From assembly GCA_900316585.1 (NCBI GenBank), contig ONDM01000013.1, forward strand, positions 1 through 64,000: a DNA stretch of 64,000 bases, written 5' to 3'. The notes under the pieces were generated by a model, which saw only the letters and a program-made list of their open reading frames with translations, did no database searches and was not told the DNA's origin. The number at the start of each line of letters is the position of its first letter. Within the stretch, counting starts at the first letter, position 1. Shown here piece after piece: positions 40,831 through 52,655 of the stretch. Origin of the DNA: an uncultured Prevotellaceae bacterium. GTDB taxonomy: Bacteria > Bacteroidota > Bacteroidia > Bacteroidales > Bacteroidaceae. The position numbers and the translations under genes are program-made.

Positions 40831-41576
40831 TTGGTCAGCATTTGAGTAAGGAACATATCAGAGAAAAGGACAAGAACACTGCTGGAGACCACAGCGCTGG
40901 TGCTGGCACGGCCCACTTCCACGGAGCCACCCTCCACATTGTATCCCCAGTACGAGGACACGCTGGCGATGATGAAGGCGAAGAAGAACGACTTGATGAT
41001 ACCGCACCACACGAACCATTCTTTGAACGAATACTGCAAACCGAAGGTCAGGTCCGTCTGGTTGATGATACCTCCGATCCACGCGCAGCAATAGGCACCG
41101 ATGATGCCCGCAAAGATGCTGAAGGTGGTAAGGAGAGGAATCATGGTGAGCAAGCCCATGATTTTAGGGAAAATGAGGTAGTTGGCCGAGTTTACGCCCA
41201 TGATTTCCAAGGCATCGATCTGCTGGGTGACACGCATGGTGCCCAACTCAGAGGCGATGTTGGACCCGACCTTTCCTGCAAGGATGAGACACATGATGGA
41301 AGAGGAGAACTCCAACAGCAAGATCTCACGAGTGACATAACCAGTGACGAAACGAGGCATCCAGGCTGACTGGATATTCACCTTAATCTGGATACAGATA
41401 ACTGCACCGATGAAGAAAGAAATAAGAAGGACGATACCGATGGAGTTGATGCCAAGCTGTACCATTTCCAGACGATAGGAACGCAGGAACATGTGCCACC
41501 GCTGAGGGATGGCAAAGGTGCGGCCCATGAGCTGGAGATACCTTCCAAAATGACTAAGCCAATTTAAAATAAACAT
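40827..41576 (-). CDS. ABC transporter permease (MlaE-like)
   Basis: A 249-residue inner-membrane permease of the MlaE/YrbE family with about 5 or 6 hydrophobic helices. IIVLLISFFIGAVICIQ-type first helices, LEFSSSIMCLILAGKVGSNIASELGTMRVTQQIDALEIMG (the family's conserved EExDAL-like coupling region) and GGSVEVGRASTSAVV near the end are clear. With MlaF it forms a lipid transporter core for outer-membrane asymmetry. Confidence 0.9.
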   Translation of the reverse strand: MFILNWLSHFGRYLQLMGRTFAIPQRWHMFLRSYRLEMVQLGINSIGIVLLISFFIGAVICIQIKVNIQSAWMPRFVTGYVTREILLLEFSSSIMCLILAGKVGSNIASELGTMRVTQQIDALEIMGVNSANYLIFPKIMGLLTMIPLLTTFSIFAGIIGAYCCAWIGGIINQTDLTFGLQYSFKEWFVWCGIIKSFFFAFIIASVSSYWGYNVEGGSVEVGRASTSAVVSSSVLVLFSDMFLTQMLTK

Positions 41577-41595
41577 TTTTCCCTTATTTTTTGGG

Positions 41596-41603
41596 CAAAT
41601 TTA
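41596..41603 (-). promoter_or_regulatory. -7 element of the mlaE-mlaF unit
   Basis: TAAATTTG on the minus strand, 20 bp before the start at 41576; no -33 element at proper spacing. Confidence 0.45.
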
Positions 41604-41677
41604 TAGAATTTCTATCAAAATAAATAAAGAGTGGAATACTTTTTGTCCCCTAAAACTGAAATTAAGTACATTTTTCT

Positions 41678-41685
41678 TAATTTTG
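41678..41685 (+). promoter_or_regulatory. -7 element of lptB
   Basis: TAATTTTG followed by CACCC; the start ATG 41698 lies 12 bp downstream, so the leader would be very short. It rules out the non-ATG start at 41683. Confidence 0.5.
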
Positions 41686-41697
41686 CACCCAAATCAA

Positions 41698-42555
41698 ATG
41701 GAAATGGAAGGTCAAAACCAGGAAACAGTCCGGACAGAAGACAGGATGGTGCTGAGCACCCGGGGTCTGGTGAAGGTATACGGAAAACGTACGGTGGTGA
41801 ATGACGTATCGTTCAACGTGCGCCAGGGAGAGATTGTGGGACTGCTGGGCCCGAACGGAGCCGGTAAGACCACTTCATTTTACATGACTACCGGACTGAT
41901 AGTGCCAAACGCCGGCCATATTTTCCTGGACCAAGGGTGGCAGAGCAATGAGATTACGACCTATCCTGTGTACAAGCGTGCCCAGGCAGGAATAGGTTAT
42001 CTGGCTCAGGAAGCCAGCGTGTTCCGCAAGATGAGCGTGGAGGACAACATCTCCTCCGTGCTGGAGATGACCGGCAAGCCGGTGGAATACCAAAAGGAGA
42101 TGCTGGAGAACCTGATCTCCGAGTTCAGACTGCAGAAGGTACGGAAGAACCTGGGCGACCAGCTTTCTGGTGGTGAAAGACGCCGTACCGAGATTGCCCG
42201 TTGCCTGGCGATAGACCCGAAGTTCATCATGCTGGATGAGCCGTTTGCCGGTGTGGACCCGATAGCCGTGGAGGATATCCAGCACATCGTGTGGAAGCTG
42301 AAGGACCGCAACATCGGCATCCTTATCACCGACCACAACGTGCAGGAGACCTTGTGCATCACCGACCGCGCCTATCTGCTTTTCGAAGGCCGTATCCTGT
42401 TCCAGGGAACACCTGAGGAACTGGCAAGTAACAGCATCGTGCGCGAGAAATACCTGGGTACAGGATTCGTGCTGAGGAAAAAAGACTTCCAGTTGATAGA
42501 CCAGGTACGCAGCGAGCGTGAGAAGGAGCATGATAAGGAGAACATTGTACCGTGA
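41698..42555 (+). CDS. lptB: LPS export ABC transporter ATP-binding protein LptB
   Basis: A 285-residue ABC ATPase driving LPS extraction from the inner membrane with LptF/G/C. Walker [11 protein letters not shown]-loop [15 protein letters not shown], signature LSGGERRR, Walker [14 protein letters not shown] and ITDHN are all the LptB-specific forms. It has an N-terminal extension of about 20 residues and a C-terminal one compared with E. coli (241). ATG 41704 is an alternative start. Confidence 0.93.
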   Translation: MEMEGQNQETVRTEDRMVLSTRGLVKVYGKRTVVNDVSFNVRQGEIVGLLGPNGAGKTTSFYMTTGLIVPNAGHIFLDQGWQSNEITTYPVYKRAQAGIGYLAQEASVFRKMSVEDNISSVLEMTGKPVEYQKEMLENLISEFRLQKVRKNLGDQLSGGERRRTEIARCLAIDPKFIMLDEPFAGVDPIAVEDIQHIVWKLKDRNIGILITDHNVQETLCITDRAYLLFEGRILFQGTPEELASNSIVREKYLGTGFVLRKKDFQLIDQVRSEREKEHDKENIVP

Positions 42556-42602
42556 GCATGATAATTTTCATTTAAAATTTAGGTTATCCAAAGATAAAGC
42601 GT

Positions 42603-42610
42603 TAACTTTG
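42603..42610 (+). promoter_or_regulatory. -7 element of tig, with leader hairpin
   Basis: TAACTTTG followed by CATG, 62 bp before ATG 42673. The leader has a small hairpin TGCTCT-AAGGAAAA-AGAGCA (42613-42632) close to the expected 5' end, which may stabilise the mRNA. Confidence 0.55.
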
Positions 42611-42672
42611 CATGCTCTAAGGAAAAAGAGCATTTTAGATAGGTATAAATCATTTATAATTTTAGATATCCA

Positions 42673-44031
42673 ATGAATATTTCATTAGAAAAGAAGACTA
42701 ACGTAAGCGCTCTGCTTAACGTTGAGATTGTGGCTGCCGACTATCAGGAGGCTGTAGAGAAATCACTGAAGACTTTCCGTAAGAATGCCAATGTGCCAGG
42801 TTTCCGCAAGGGTATGGTTCCCATGAGCCTGATCAAGAAGCAGTACGGTGAGGCAGCCAAGGCAGAAGAAGTGAACAAGCTACTCCAGAATAAGGTTTTC
42901 GAGTATATCCGCGAGAACAACGTGAACATGCTGGGTGAGCCACTCCCAAGCGAGGAGCAGGAACCAGTGAACTTTGCTGCAGCAGATGATTTCACTTTCA
43001 AGTTTGACATTGCGTTGGCACCAGAATTCACAGTAGGTCTCTCTGCTAAGGATAAGGTTCCTTACTACACCATAGACGTGACTGATGAGATGGTAGAGCG
43101 TCAGGTAGATGCTTACAAGCAGCAGAACGGCCACATGGAAGACGTGAAGGAATATGAGGGTGGCAATGACATGATCAAGGGTATCCTGGCTGAGCTGGAT
43201 GAGAACGGCAGCGTGAAGGAAGGCGGTATCCAGGTAGAGCAGGCATCGGTTATGCCAACTTACCTGAAGAACGACGAAGAGAAGGCTAAGTTCAATGGTG
43301 CCAAGGTGAACGACGTGCTGATTGTGAACCCATTCAAGGCTTATGACGGCAACGAGACAGAGCTGGCTTCCATCCTGAAGATTGAGAAGGCAGACGTGGC
43401 TAACCACAAGGGCGATTTCAGCTACCAGATTGAGAACATCAGCCGTTTCGTAGCTTCTGAGCTGAACCAGGCCATCTTCGACCAGGTATTCGGTGAAGGT
43501 AACGTGACCACTGAGGAAGACTTCAGGACTAAGGTGAAAGAGCAGCTGGCAGCCAGCTTCGTGGGCGACAGCAACTACAAGTTCATGGTAGACCTGCGCA
43601 AGGTGCTGACAGACAAGGTAGGCAAGTTGGAGTTCCCAGACGCATTGCTGAAGCGCATCATGCTCATGAACAATAAGGAGAAGGGCGAGGAGTATGTGAA
43701 CGAGAACTACGACAAGAGCATTGAGGAACTGACTTGGCACCTGATTAAGGAACAGTTGGTAAAGGCCAACAACATCAAGGTGGACGACAAGGAAGTGAAT
43801 GCCATGGCCAAGGAAGCTACCCGTGCCCAGTTTGCACAGTACGGCATGATGAACGTGCCTGAGGACATGTTGGAGAACTATGCCAAGGAGATGCTGAAGA
43901 AGGAAGGCACCGTGGACAACCTGGTAAACCGTGTCATAGAGAACAAGATTGCGGCAGCAGCCAAGTCACAGGTGAAACTGGACAACAAGACTGTTACGGT
44001 GGATGAGTTCAACAAGCTCTTCGAAGCCTGA
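42673..44031 (+). CDS. tig: Trigger factor
   Basis: A 452-residue ribosome-bound chaperone. The N-terminal ribosome-binding domain includes the signature [10 protein letters not shown] near 38-47 (family GFRxGKxP). The middle FKBP-like domain (about 150-245) is diverged and may lack isomerase activity, as is common in Bacteroidetes, and the C-terminal helical chaperone domain is complete. It is followed by clpP and clpX, the usual order. Confidence 0.93.
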   Translation: MNISLEKKTNVSALLNVEIVAADYQEAVEKSLKTFRKNANVPGFRKGMVPMSLIKKQYGEAAKAEEVNKLLQNKVFEYIRENNVNMLGEPLPSEEQEPVNFAAADDFTFKFDIALAPEFTVGLSAKDKVPYYTIDVTDEMVERQVDAYKQQNGHMEDVKEYEGGNDMIKGILAELDENGSVKEGGIQVEQASVMPTYLKNDEEKAKFNGAKVNDVLIVNPFKAYDGNETELASILKIEKADVANHKGDFSYQIENISRFVASELNQAIFDQVFGEGNVTTEEDFRTKVKEQLAASFVGDSNYKFMVDLRKVLTDKVGKLEFPDALLKRIMLMNNKEKGEEYVNENYDKSIEELTWHLIKEQLVKANNIKVDDKEVNAMAKEATRAQFAQYGMMNVPEDMLENYAKEMLKKEGTVDNLVNRVIENKIAAAAKSQVKLDNKTVTVDEFNKLFEA

Positions 44032-44129
44032 CCAACAATCCCTTAACATATAAGACATTCATTCTGGGAGGAGGACACAGGCCAACACCTGAGCCTCCTC
44101 CTAGTCATAAAAAAAGGAAACAAAGAATT

Positions 44130-44807
44130 ATGAACAACATCAAGGACGATTTTAGAAAGTTTGCCATGGCCAATGCCGGCATGAGCGGAATGGTGATTGA
44201 TGACGTAATCAAGAGCCAGAGCGGTTATCTGAACCCTTACATCCTGGAAGAGCGTCAGCTCAATGTAACCCAGCTGGATGTGTTCTCCCGCCTGATGATG
44301 GACCGCATCATCTTCCTGGGAACCGAAATCAACGACTACACCGCCAACACCCTTCAGGCTCAGCTGCTGTACCTGGATTCCGTGGACCCAGGCAAGGACA
44401 TCAGCATCTACCTGAACTCTCCAGGTGGGTCTGTGTATGCCGGTCTGGGCATTTATGACACCATGCAGTTCATCACCAGTGACGTGGCTACCATCTGTAC
44501 CGGAATGGCCGCATCCATGGCTGCCGTGCTGCTGGTATCCGGCGCTGAGGGCAAGCGCAGCGCACTGACACACAGTAGGGTGATGATCCATCAGCCGATG
44601 GGTGGCGCACAGGGCCAGGCATCAGACATCGAGATTACTGCTCGTGAGATTCAGAAACTGAAGAAGGAACTCTACACCATCATAGCCGACCACTCACACA
44701 CTCCATTCGACAAGGTGTGGGCCGATTCTGACCGCGATTACTGGATGACCGCTCAGGAGGCTAAGGATTACGGCATGATAGACGAGGTTCTCTCCCGTAA
44801 GAAATAA
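44130..44807 (+). CDS. clpP: ATP-dependent Clp protease proteolytic subunit
   Basis: A 225-residue serine protease forming the ClpP barrel. Catalytic Ser129 is in [10 protein letters not shown] and His154 in MIHQP; the Asp lies in the later [12 protein letters not shown] block. The N-terminus is about 25-30 residues longer than in E. coli, which may be a propeptide. Two bases separate it from clpX. Confidence 0.95.
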   Translation: MNNIKDDFRKFAMANAGMSGMVIDDVIKSQSGYLNPYILEERQLNVTQLDVFSRLMMDRIIFLGTEINDYTANTLQAQLLYLDSVDPGKDISIYLNSPGGSVYAGLGIYDTMQFITSDVATICTGMAASMAAVLLVSGAEGKRSALTHSRVMIHQPMGGAQGQASDIEITAREIQKLKKELYTIIADHSHTPFDKVWADSDRDYWMTAQEAKDYGMIDEVLSRKK

Positions 44808-44809
44808 GT

Positions 44810-46048
44810 ATGGCAAAAGAAAGAAAATGTAGTTTCTGCGGCCGTCCGGACAGTCAGGTAAGACTGCTCATCACAGGCTTGAACGGGTACATCTGCAACG
44901 AGTGTGCCCAGCAGGCCAATGAGATAGTAAAGGAGACCATTGGTGCCGAAAGGGCTTCGAAGGCAGGGGATATAGACTGGAAGAACCTGCCCAAGCCAAA
45001 GGAGATCAAGGACTTCCTGGACCAGTATGTGATAGGGCAGGATGAGGCTAAGAAACACTTGGCAGTGGCTGTGTACAACCACTACAAGCGTTTGGGCCAG
45101 AAAAAGATAGAGGGTGCCGACGACGTAGAGATAGAAAAGAGCAACATCATCATGGTGGGCAGTACCGGTACGGGCAAGACTTTGCTGGCGCACAGCATTG
45201 CCCGCCTGCTGAACGTGCCGTTCACCATAGTGGATGCCACGGTGTTCACCGAAGCCGGGTATGTAGGCGAGGATATAGAAAGTATCCTGACCCGCCTGCT
45301 GCAGGTGTGCGACTACAATGAGGCTCGTGCTGAGCAAGGCATTGTATTTATAGATGAGATAGACAAGATAGCACGCAAGAGCGACAATCCGAGCATCACC
45401 CGTGATGTGAGCGGTGAGGGCGTGCAGCAAGGTCTGCTGAAACTGCTGGAAGGCAGCGATGTGCTGGTTCCGCCAAACGGTGGCCGCAAGCATCCGGACC
45501 AGAAGATGATCAAGGTGAACACTAAGAACATTCTGTTCATATGCGGTGGAGCCTTCGACGGCATAGAGCGCAAGATAGCCCAGCGCATGAACACCCATGT
45601 GGTGGGATTCAATGCGGTGGAGAACACGGCTCAGATAGACAAGGACAATCTGCTTCAGTACATAGTGCCGGAAGACCTGAAGTCCTATGGCTTGATTCCA
45701 GAGATTATAGGCCGTCTGCCGGTACTGACCTCCTTGCAGCCGCTGGACCGCACTGCCTTAAGAAGAATCCTGACCGAGCCGAAGAACTCCATTGTGAAGC
45801 AGTACATCAAGCTGCTGGACATGGATGGCATCGCCCTCTCGTTTGATGAGGAGACGCTGGAGTTCATCGTGGACAAAGCACTGGAATACAAGCTGGGAGC
45901 CCGCGGATTGAGGTCCATTGTGGAGTCCATCATGCTGGATGTGATGTTTGAGATTCCATCGTCGAAGTCAAACACATTTAGGGTGACTTTGGAATATGCG
46001 AAAGCCCAGTTGGCCAAAACGAATTTAGCAAAGCTTCAAATAGCCTGA
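44810..46048 (+). CDS. clpX: ATP-dependent Clp protease ATPase subunit ClpX
   Basis: A 412-residue AAA+ unfoldase. The N-terminal zinc-binding domain has CSFCGR and CNECA, Walker A is GSTGTGKT, Walker B FIDEIDKI, and the GYVGEDIES pore-1 loop is intact. It delivers substrates to ClpP encoded just upstream. Confidence 0.96.
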   Translation: MAKERKCSFCGRPDSQVRLLITGLNGYICNECAQQANEIVKETIGAERASKAGDIDWKNLPKPKEIKDFLDQYVIGQDEAKKHLAVAVYNHYKRLGQKKIEGADDVEIEKSNIIMVGSTGTGKTLLAHSIARLLNVPFTIVDATVFTEAGYVGEDIESILTRLLQVCDYNEARAEQGIVFIDEIDKIARKSDNPSITRDVSGEGVQQGLLKLLEGSDVLVPPNGGRKHPDQKMIKVNTKNILFICGGAFDGIERKIAQRMNTHVVGFNAVENTAQIDKDNLLQYIVPEDLKSYGLIPEIIGRLPVLTSLQPLDRTALRRILTEPKNSIVKQYIKLLDMDGIALSFDEETLEFIVDKALEYKLGARGLRSIVESIMLDVMFEIPSSKSNTFRVTLEYAKAQLAKTNLAKLQIA

Positions 46049-46053
46049 ATATC

Positions 46054-46095
46054 AAGCGGATAACTGAAAATCGGTTGTCCGCTTTTATTTTTTTT
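46054..46095 (+). terminator. Terminator after clpX
   Basis: AAGCGGATAAC-TGAAAATC-GGTTGTCCGCTT forms a stem with one mismatch, followed by a T-rich run. Confidence 0.8.
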
Positions 46096-46155
46096 GAAAA
46101 TTTATTCCTTAAAAATTGCGAGTTTACATAAATTATCGTTAATTTTGTAAGAGTA

Positions 46156-46163
46156 TAACTTTG
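46156..46163 (+). promoter_or_regulatory. Possible -7 element of recQ
   Basis: TAACTTTG ends 7 bp before ATG 46171; a second candidate TAATTTTG lies at 46140-46147. If the first is used the mRNA is almost leaderless. Confidence 0.4.
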
Positions 46164-46170
46164 TGACGTT

Positions 46171-48342
46171 ATGGCAAATCATGTTAATCTGGTAAAAGAG
46201 CTCAAGCACTATTTTGGCTTCGACGCCTTCAAGGGCAATCAAGAGGCTATCATTCAACATCTTCTAGCTGGGAATGATACCTTCGTCCTGATGCCAACTG
46301 GTGGCGGAAAGTCACTCTGCTACCAGTTGCCCTCCCTGCTGATGGATGGAACTGCCATCGTCATTTCTCCCCTGATTGCTCTCATGAAGAATCAGGTGGA
46401 TGCCATACGCAATGTGTGCGAGGAAGACGGAGTGGCCCACTTCATCAACTCTTCCCTGACCCGCAAGGAGATAGACCAGGTGAAGAGCGACATCAATGAA
46501 GGCAAGACCAAGTTGCTGTACGTAGCCCCTGAGTCCCTGACAAAAGTAGAGAATGTGGAGTTCCTGCGCAATGTGAAGATTTCCTTCTACGCTGTGGACG
46601 AGGCCCACTGTATTTCCGAGTGGGGACATGACTTCCGTCCGGAGTACCGCCGTATACGCCCTATCATCAATGAGATAGGACCGGCTCCGGTGATAGCCTT
46701 GACCGCTACGGCTACCAACAAGGTGCGGGGCGACATCAAGAAGAATCTAGGCATTCAGGATGCCAAGGACTTCTGTTCATCCTTCAATCGCCCGAACCTT
46801 TATTATGAAGTACGTCCGAAGACCAAGGACATTGATAAGGATATCATCAAGTTCATCAAGCAGCATTCCGGGAAGAGCGGTATTGTATACTGCCTGAGCC
46901 GAAAGAAGGTGGAAGAGCTGGCACAGATCCTGCAGGCCAATGACATCAAGGCATCGGCCTACCATGCCGGTATGGATTCAGAGACTCGTTCCAAGACTCA
47001 GGACGATTTCATCATGGAGCGCATCGACGTGATTGTGGCCACCATCGCCTTTGGTATGGGTATAGACAAGCCAGACGTGCGTTTCGTGATTCACTATGAT
47101 ATTCCCAAGAGCCTGGAAGGCTACTATCAGGAGACCGGTCGTGCGGGCCGTGACGGAGGTGAGGGAATCTGTATGGCCTTCTATGCCTACAAGGACCTCC
47201 AGAAACTGGAGAAGTTCATGGAAGGCAAGCCACTGGCAGAGCAGGAGATAGGTCGCCAACTGCTGCAGGAGACCGCTGCTTATGCAGAGTCGTCCATCTG
47301 CCGCCGTAAGCTGCTTCTGAACTACTTTGGTGAGCGCTATGAGCAGGACAACTGTGGCAACTGCGACAACTGCCGTCACCCGAAGAAGCAGGTAGAGGCT
47401 CAGGAGGAGCTGGTGATGCTGCTGAAGACCGTTCTGCTGCTGAAGGAGAACTTCAAGAGCGACTACATTGTGGATTTCCTGACAGGCAAGGAGACGACTG
47501 ACCTGCAGAACCATCTGCATACCGAACTGGAGGAGTTCGGCTGTGGAGACAAACACGACGACAAATTCTGGGGTGCCGTCATCAGGCATGCCCTTATATA
47601 TGGGTATCTGGAAAAGGATGTGGAAAACTATGGCATCTTGCATGTGACAAAGGATGGCAAGAAATTCATCAACAAACCATCTCGTTTCTTGATTACGGAG
47701 GACAATGAGTTTGAAGACTATGACGACGGTGAGACCGTAGGAACCAGTGTATTGGACCCAACCCTGTTCAGTATGCTGAAAGACCTGCGCAAGAAACTGT
47801 CACAGAAGTTGAATGTGCCACCATACGTTATCTTCCAAGACCCATCCTTGGAAGCCATGGCAACCGTCTACCCGGTGACCACCGACGAGCTGGTTAACAT
47901 ACCGGGTGTAGGTGTAGGCAAGGCAAAACGCTACGGCAAGGAGTTCTGTGAACTGATCAAGAGACACTGTGAGGAGAACGAGATAGAGCGCCCGATGGAC
48001 CTGAGAATCCGTACGGTGGCCAAGAAATCCATGTTGAAGGTGAGCATCATCCAGAGCATAGACCGCCAAGTAGCCCTGGACGATATAGCCATGGCCAAGG
48101 GCATAGAGTTCGAGGAGCTGCTGGATGAGATAGAGGCAATCGTCTATAGCGGAACCAAGTTGAACATCAACTATTTCCTGGAGGAGGTAATGGATGATGA
48201 CCACATAGACGACATTTACGATTATTTCTCAGAGGCCGACAGTGATGACTTGGAAGAGGCTCAGAAAGAACTGGGCCCGGACTACAGTGAGGACGAAATC
48301 CGGCTGGTACGCATCAAGTTCATGTCGGAGATGGCCAATTAG
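46171..48342 (+). CDS. recQ: ATP-dependent DNA helicase RecQ
   Basis: A 723-residue RecQ helicase. Motif I is MPTGGGKSLCYQLP, motif II AVDEAHCISEWGHDFRPEY, motif VI YYQETGRAGRDG. The RecQ-Ct zinc site has CRRKLLLNYFG...CGNCDNC, and an HRDC domain near 540-610 (PPYVIFQDPSLEAMA). A C-terminal extension of about 110 residues, rich in acidic residues, follows the HRDC domain. It unwinds forked and recombination DNA. Confidence 0.95.
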   Translation: MANHVNLVKELKHYFGFDAFKGNQEAIIQHLLAGNDTFVLMPTGGGKSLCYQLPSLLMDGTAIVISPLIALMKNQVDAIRNVCEEDGVAHFINSSLTRKEIDQVKSDINEGKTKLLYVAPESLTKVENVEFLRNVKISFYAVDEAHCISEWGHDFRPEYRRIRPIINEIGPAPVIALTATATNKVRGDIKKNLGIQDAKDFCSSFNRPNLYYEVRPKTKDIDKDIIKFIKQHSGKSGIVYCLSRKKVEELAQILQANDIKASAYHAGMDSETRSKTQDDFIMERIDVIVATIAFGMGIDKPDVRFVIHYDIPKSLEGYYQETGRAGRDGGEGICMAFYAYKDLQKLEKFMEGKPLAEQEIGRQLLQETAAYAESSICRRKLLLNYFGERYEQDNCGNCDNCRHPKKQVEAQEELVMLLKTVLLLKENFKSDYIVDFLTGKETTDLQNHLHTELEEFGCGDKHDDKFWGAVIRHALIYGYLEKDVENYGILHVTKDGKKFINKPSRFLITEDNEFEDYDDGETVGTSVLDPTLFSMLKDLRKKLSQKLNVPPYVIFQDPSLEAMATVYPVTTDELVNIPGVGVGKAKRYGKEFCELIKRHCEENEIERPMDLRIRTVAKKSMLKVSIIQSIDRQVALDDIAMAKGIEFEELLDEIEAIVYSGTKLNINYFLEEVMDDDHIDDIYDYFSEADSDDLEEAQKELGPDYSEDEIRLVRIKFMSEMAN

Positions 48343-48396
48343 TAGAATTTTTCCACTTTTTTACTTTGAAATTCTTCCTTTATAGGGAAAAATGCG

Positions 48397-48404
48397 TATA
48401 TTTG
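48397..48404 (+). promoter_or_regulatory. -7 element of guaB
   Basis: TATATTTG followed by CACG, 28 bp before ATG 48433. Confidence 0.55.
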
Positions 48405-48414
48405 CACGCAATAA

Positions 48415-49908
<1,494 letters not shown>

Positions 49909-49927
49909 TATTTGCTAAATAAAAATA

Positions 49928-49975
49928 AAAGAGAGGTCATTCTTGCCTGAATGTCCTCTCTTTTTTCTTTTTTAT
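49928..49975 (+). terminator. Terminator after guaB
   Basis: AAAGAGAGGTCATTC-TTGCCT-GAATGTCCTCTCTTTTTTC forms a 13-bp stem with one mismatch and a T-run. Confidence 0.88.
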
Positions 49976-50011
49976 GCGTATCTTCGCACAGTATTTGGAG
50001 CAAAAACTGGA

Positions 50012-51253
50012 ATGAAACGATTTTTAGTCCTTTTTGTGGTGATGGTCCTGGGTCTGCAGCTGCATGCACAGGACATAGACGACGTGGCGATGATGGTGGG
50101 GAACAAGCTGGTGACCCTGGACGAGTTTGTGTATGCGTACCAGAAGAATCAGCTCCATGCGCATGGTAGCCTTGACCGGTTCCTGAAAGATTTCAAGAAC
50201 CGGAAAATAAAGGTAGCCTATGCGGAGAGTCTGGGTTATGACACTCTGACGGCCGTGCGCCGGAAGCTGGAAAATGTGCAGCAGAACCTGGCACAGGGAA
50301 CACCTGTGGGAGGAAATCTACGTGACGGAGCCCTGCATGGTCAGTCGCTGTATATAGGGCATCTTTTTCTGCCCTTGCCGCAGCATGCTCCTTATTCCTC
50401 CTACCAATATCAGCTGAAGACACGCATAGATTCCGTGTATCGGGAAATCAAGGAAGGAAAAGACTTCATGACCGTGGTGAACCAAGTGTCTCCAAACACT
50501 CAGAATGAATACTGGATTTCCAGAAACCATACCCTGGCAGAAGTGGAGCGCGTGGCATACAGCTTGAGAGAAGGAGAGATGGGTGAACCGTTTCTGGCTA
50601 CCGATGGCTATCACCTGTTGAAAGTGTTTCGCAAGGCCGACATATCCGACATAGAGAAGTCTACCGGTATGGGCAGCACACAGGCAGGAGCCTTGGATCA
50701 GAACCTGCTGAAAGAATATCGTGACGGGGTGTTGCTGAGTGAGCTTTACAAGCATCGCACCGTGAACAGCCATCCGGTGACGGAAGGCCGACTGATGAAT
50801 TACTACGATGACCACAAGAAAGACTACCAATGGGATATTCCACACTATAAAGGCGTGTATTACCACTGCAAGGACAAGAAGACTATGAAGAAGATAAAAA
50901 AACTCTTCAACAGCTATCCGTACAGCAAGTGGGGTGAACTGGTTCATGACCCGGCCTATGCCAGTCTCTTTGAGAATGCGAAGGTATCGGAGGTGAAGCT
51001 ATACATGCTGAGTCAGGATCCATACATCGATGCCCTAGTGTTTGGCGGTCCTAGACAATATCCTGTGCCCGGCTATCCTTATCTGGGTGTGAGCGGGAAG
51101 AAATTGAAGAAAGGTCCTGAGAACTATCTGGACGTGCGCGACCAGTTGCTGAAAGACATTCAGTTTGAGGAGGAAGAGGTCTGGATGAGCCAGATGGAGA
51201 AGAAGGTTACAGTGTATGTGAACAACAAGGCACTGAAAAGAATAATGAGGTAA
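50012..51253 (+). CDS. Peptidylprolyl isomerase (parvulin type), SurA-like
   Basis: A 413-residue secreted protein: signal peptide MKRFLVLFVVMVLGLQLHA, an N-terminal helical region, then one PPIC-type rotamase domain (about 110-215, GHLFLPLP...DFMTVVNQVS...EYWISRNHTL...GEPFLATDGYHLLKVFRK). It likely acts as a periplasmic chaperone for outer-membrane proteins. I start at ATG 50012, where the signal peptide begins; a -7-like TATCTTCG lies at 49979-49986 upstream. It is the first of a set with a second parvulin and an OstA-like protein. Confidence 0.85.
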   Translation: MKRFLVLFVVMVLGLQLHAQDIDDVAMMVGNKLVTLDEFVYAYQKNQLHAHGSLDRFLKDFKNRKIKVAYAESLGYDTLTAVRRKLENVQQNLAQGTPVGGNLRDGALHGQSLYIGHLFLPLPQHAPYSSYQYQLKTRIDSVYREIKEGKDFMTVVNQVSPNTQNEYWISRNHTLAEVERVAYSLREGEMGEPFLATDGYHLLKVFRKADISDIEKSTGMGSTQAGALDQNLLKEYRDGVLLSELYKHRTVNSHPVTEGRLMNYYDDHKKDYQWDIPHYKGVYYHCKDKKTMKKIKKLFNSYPYSKWGELVHDPAYASLFENAKVSEVKLYMLSQDPYIDALVFGGPRQYPVPGYPYLGVSGKKLKKGPENYLDVRDQLLKDIQFEEEEVWMSQMEKKVTVYVNNKALKRIMR

Positions 51254-51272
51254 ATACTAACGAAGAATAGAT

Positions 51273-52646
51273 ATGAGCGTAAAATTTCGTTTGACGACAC
51301 TCGTCTGTCTGCTGATGGTTCAGACCATGGCATTTGCCCAGACAGAGAACAACGTGATAGACGAGGTGATTTGGGTGGTGGGCGATCAGGCTATCCTGAA
51401 ATCTGATGTGGAGGCTGAACGTATCCGTGCCCAGTATGAAGGCGTGAAATGGCAGGGAGACCCTTACTGCGTGATTCCAGAGCAACTGGCCATTCAGAAG
51501 CTGTATCTGCATCAGGCAGCCATAGACAGTATAGAGGTGACCGACGCTGATGTGTCTTCCCGTGTGGAGCAGCAGATGAACTGGTATGTACAGCAGATTG
51601 GCTCCAAGGAGAAGATGGAGGAGTATTTCAACAAGAACTCCACAGAGATCCGTGAGCAGCTGCGTGACAACCTGAAGGACCAGCTGACTGTGCAGGAGAT
51701 GCAGCAGAAGCTGGTGGGCGATGTGAAGTTGACCCCCGCTGACGTTCGCCGCTATTTCAAGGACCTGCCTCAGGATAGTCTTCCATTCATTCCTACTCAG
51801 GTAGAGGTGCAGATTATTACCCAGGAGCCTCGTATCCCACAGGAAGAGATTAACCGGGTAAAGAACCAGCTCCGCGATTTCACTGAGCAGGTGAACTCTG
51901 GCAAGACCCAGTTCTCTACACTTGCCCTTCTCTATTCCGAGGATACCGGTTCAGCCCGCCAGGGTGGTGAGTTGGGCTTCATGGGCCGTGGTGAGTTGGT
52001 TTCAGAGTATGCCAACGTGGCTTTCAACTTGACTGACCCACAGAAGATTTCCAAGATTGTGGAATCTGAGTATGGCTTCCACATCATCCAGTTGATAGAG
52101 AAGCGTGGCGACCGTGTGAACACCCGTCACATCCTAATGAAGCCGAAGGTTTCAGAGGAAGACCTGATGGCCTGCATCAACAGACTGGACTCCATAGGCA
52201 ATGATATCCGCACAGGCACCTTTACCTTTGACGATGCGGCTTCTTACCTCTCGGCTGACAAGGATACCAAAAACAATCATGGTCTGCTTCCAAACACCAA
52301 TCAGCAGAGTTCTCTGTACGGAACATCCCGTTTTGAGATGGCTGACCTGCCACAGGAAGTAGCCAAGGTGGTGAATAACCTCAAGCCAGGTGAGGTTTCT
52401 GAGGCATTCACCATGATCAATAACAAAGGCAAGGAAGTGGTGGCTATTGTGAAGCTGAAGAACCGCATAGAAGGTCACAAGGCTACCATGACAGAAGACT
52501 ACCAACGCCTGAAAGACATTGTAGCCGAAAAGCGTAGGGCTGAGAAACTGGACCAGTGGATCAAAGAGAAACAGCGCACCACTTTCATCCGGGTGAATCC
52601 AGAATGGGTGAGATGTGACTTCCGCTATCCGGGATGGGTTAAATAA
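51273..52646 (+). CDS. Peptidylprolyl isomerase / chaperone SurA-like
   Basis: A 457-residue periplasmic protein with a signal peptide (ending AFAQ), a SurA N-terminal helical domain (ENNVIDEVIWVVGDQAILKSDVE) and two rotamase domains: the first about 170-275 (VEVQIITQEPRIP...GELGFMGRGELV...SEYGFHIIQL) and the second from about 280 (RVNTRHILMKPKVS). The order matches SurA, which escorts outer-membrane barrels to BAM. It lies 19 bp after the other parvulin gene. Confidence 0.9.
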   Translation: MSVKFRLTTLVCLLMVQTMAFAQTENNVIDEVIWVVGDQAILKSDVEAERIRAQYEGVKWQGDPYCVIPEQLAIQKLYLHQAAIDSIEVTDADVSSRVEQQMNWYVQQIGSKEKMEEYFNKNSTEIREQLRDNLKDQLTVQEMQQKLVGDVKLTPADVRRYFKDLPQDSLPFIPTQVEVQIITQEPRIPQEEINRVKNQLRDFTEQVNSGKTQFSTLALLYSEDTGSARQGGELGFMGRGELVSEYANVAFNLTDPQKISKIVESEYGFHIIQLIEKRGDRVNTRHILMKPKVSEEDLMACINRLDSIGNDIRTGTFTFDDAASYLSADKDTKNNHGLLPNTNQQSSLYGTSRFEMADLPQEVAKVVNNLKPGEVSEAFTMINNKGKEVVAIVKLKNRIEGHKATMTEDYQRLKDIVAEKRRAEKLDQWIKEKQRTTFIRVNPEWVRCDFRYPGWVK

Positions 52647-52655
52647 TAACTTGGA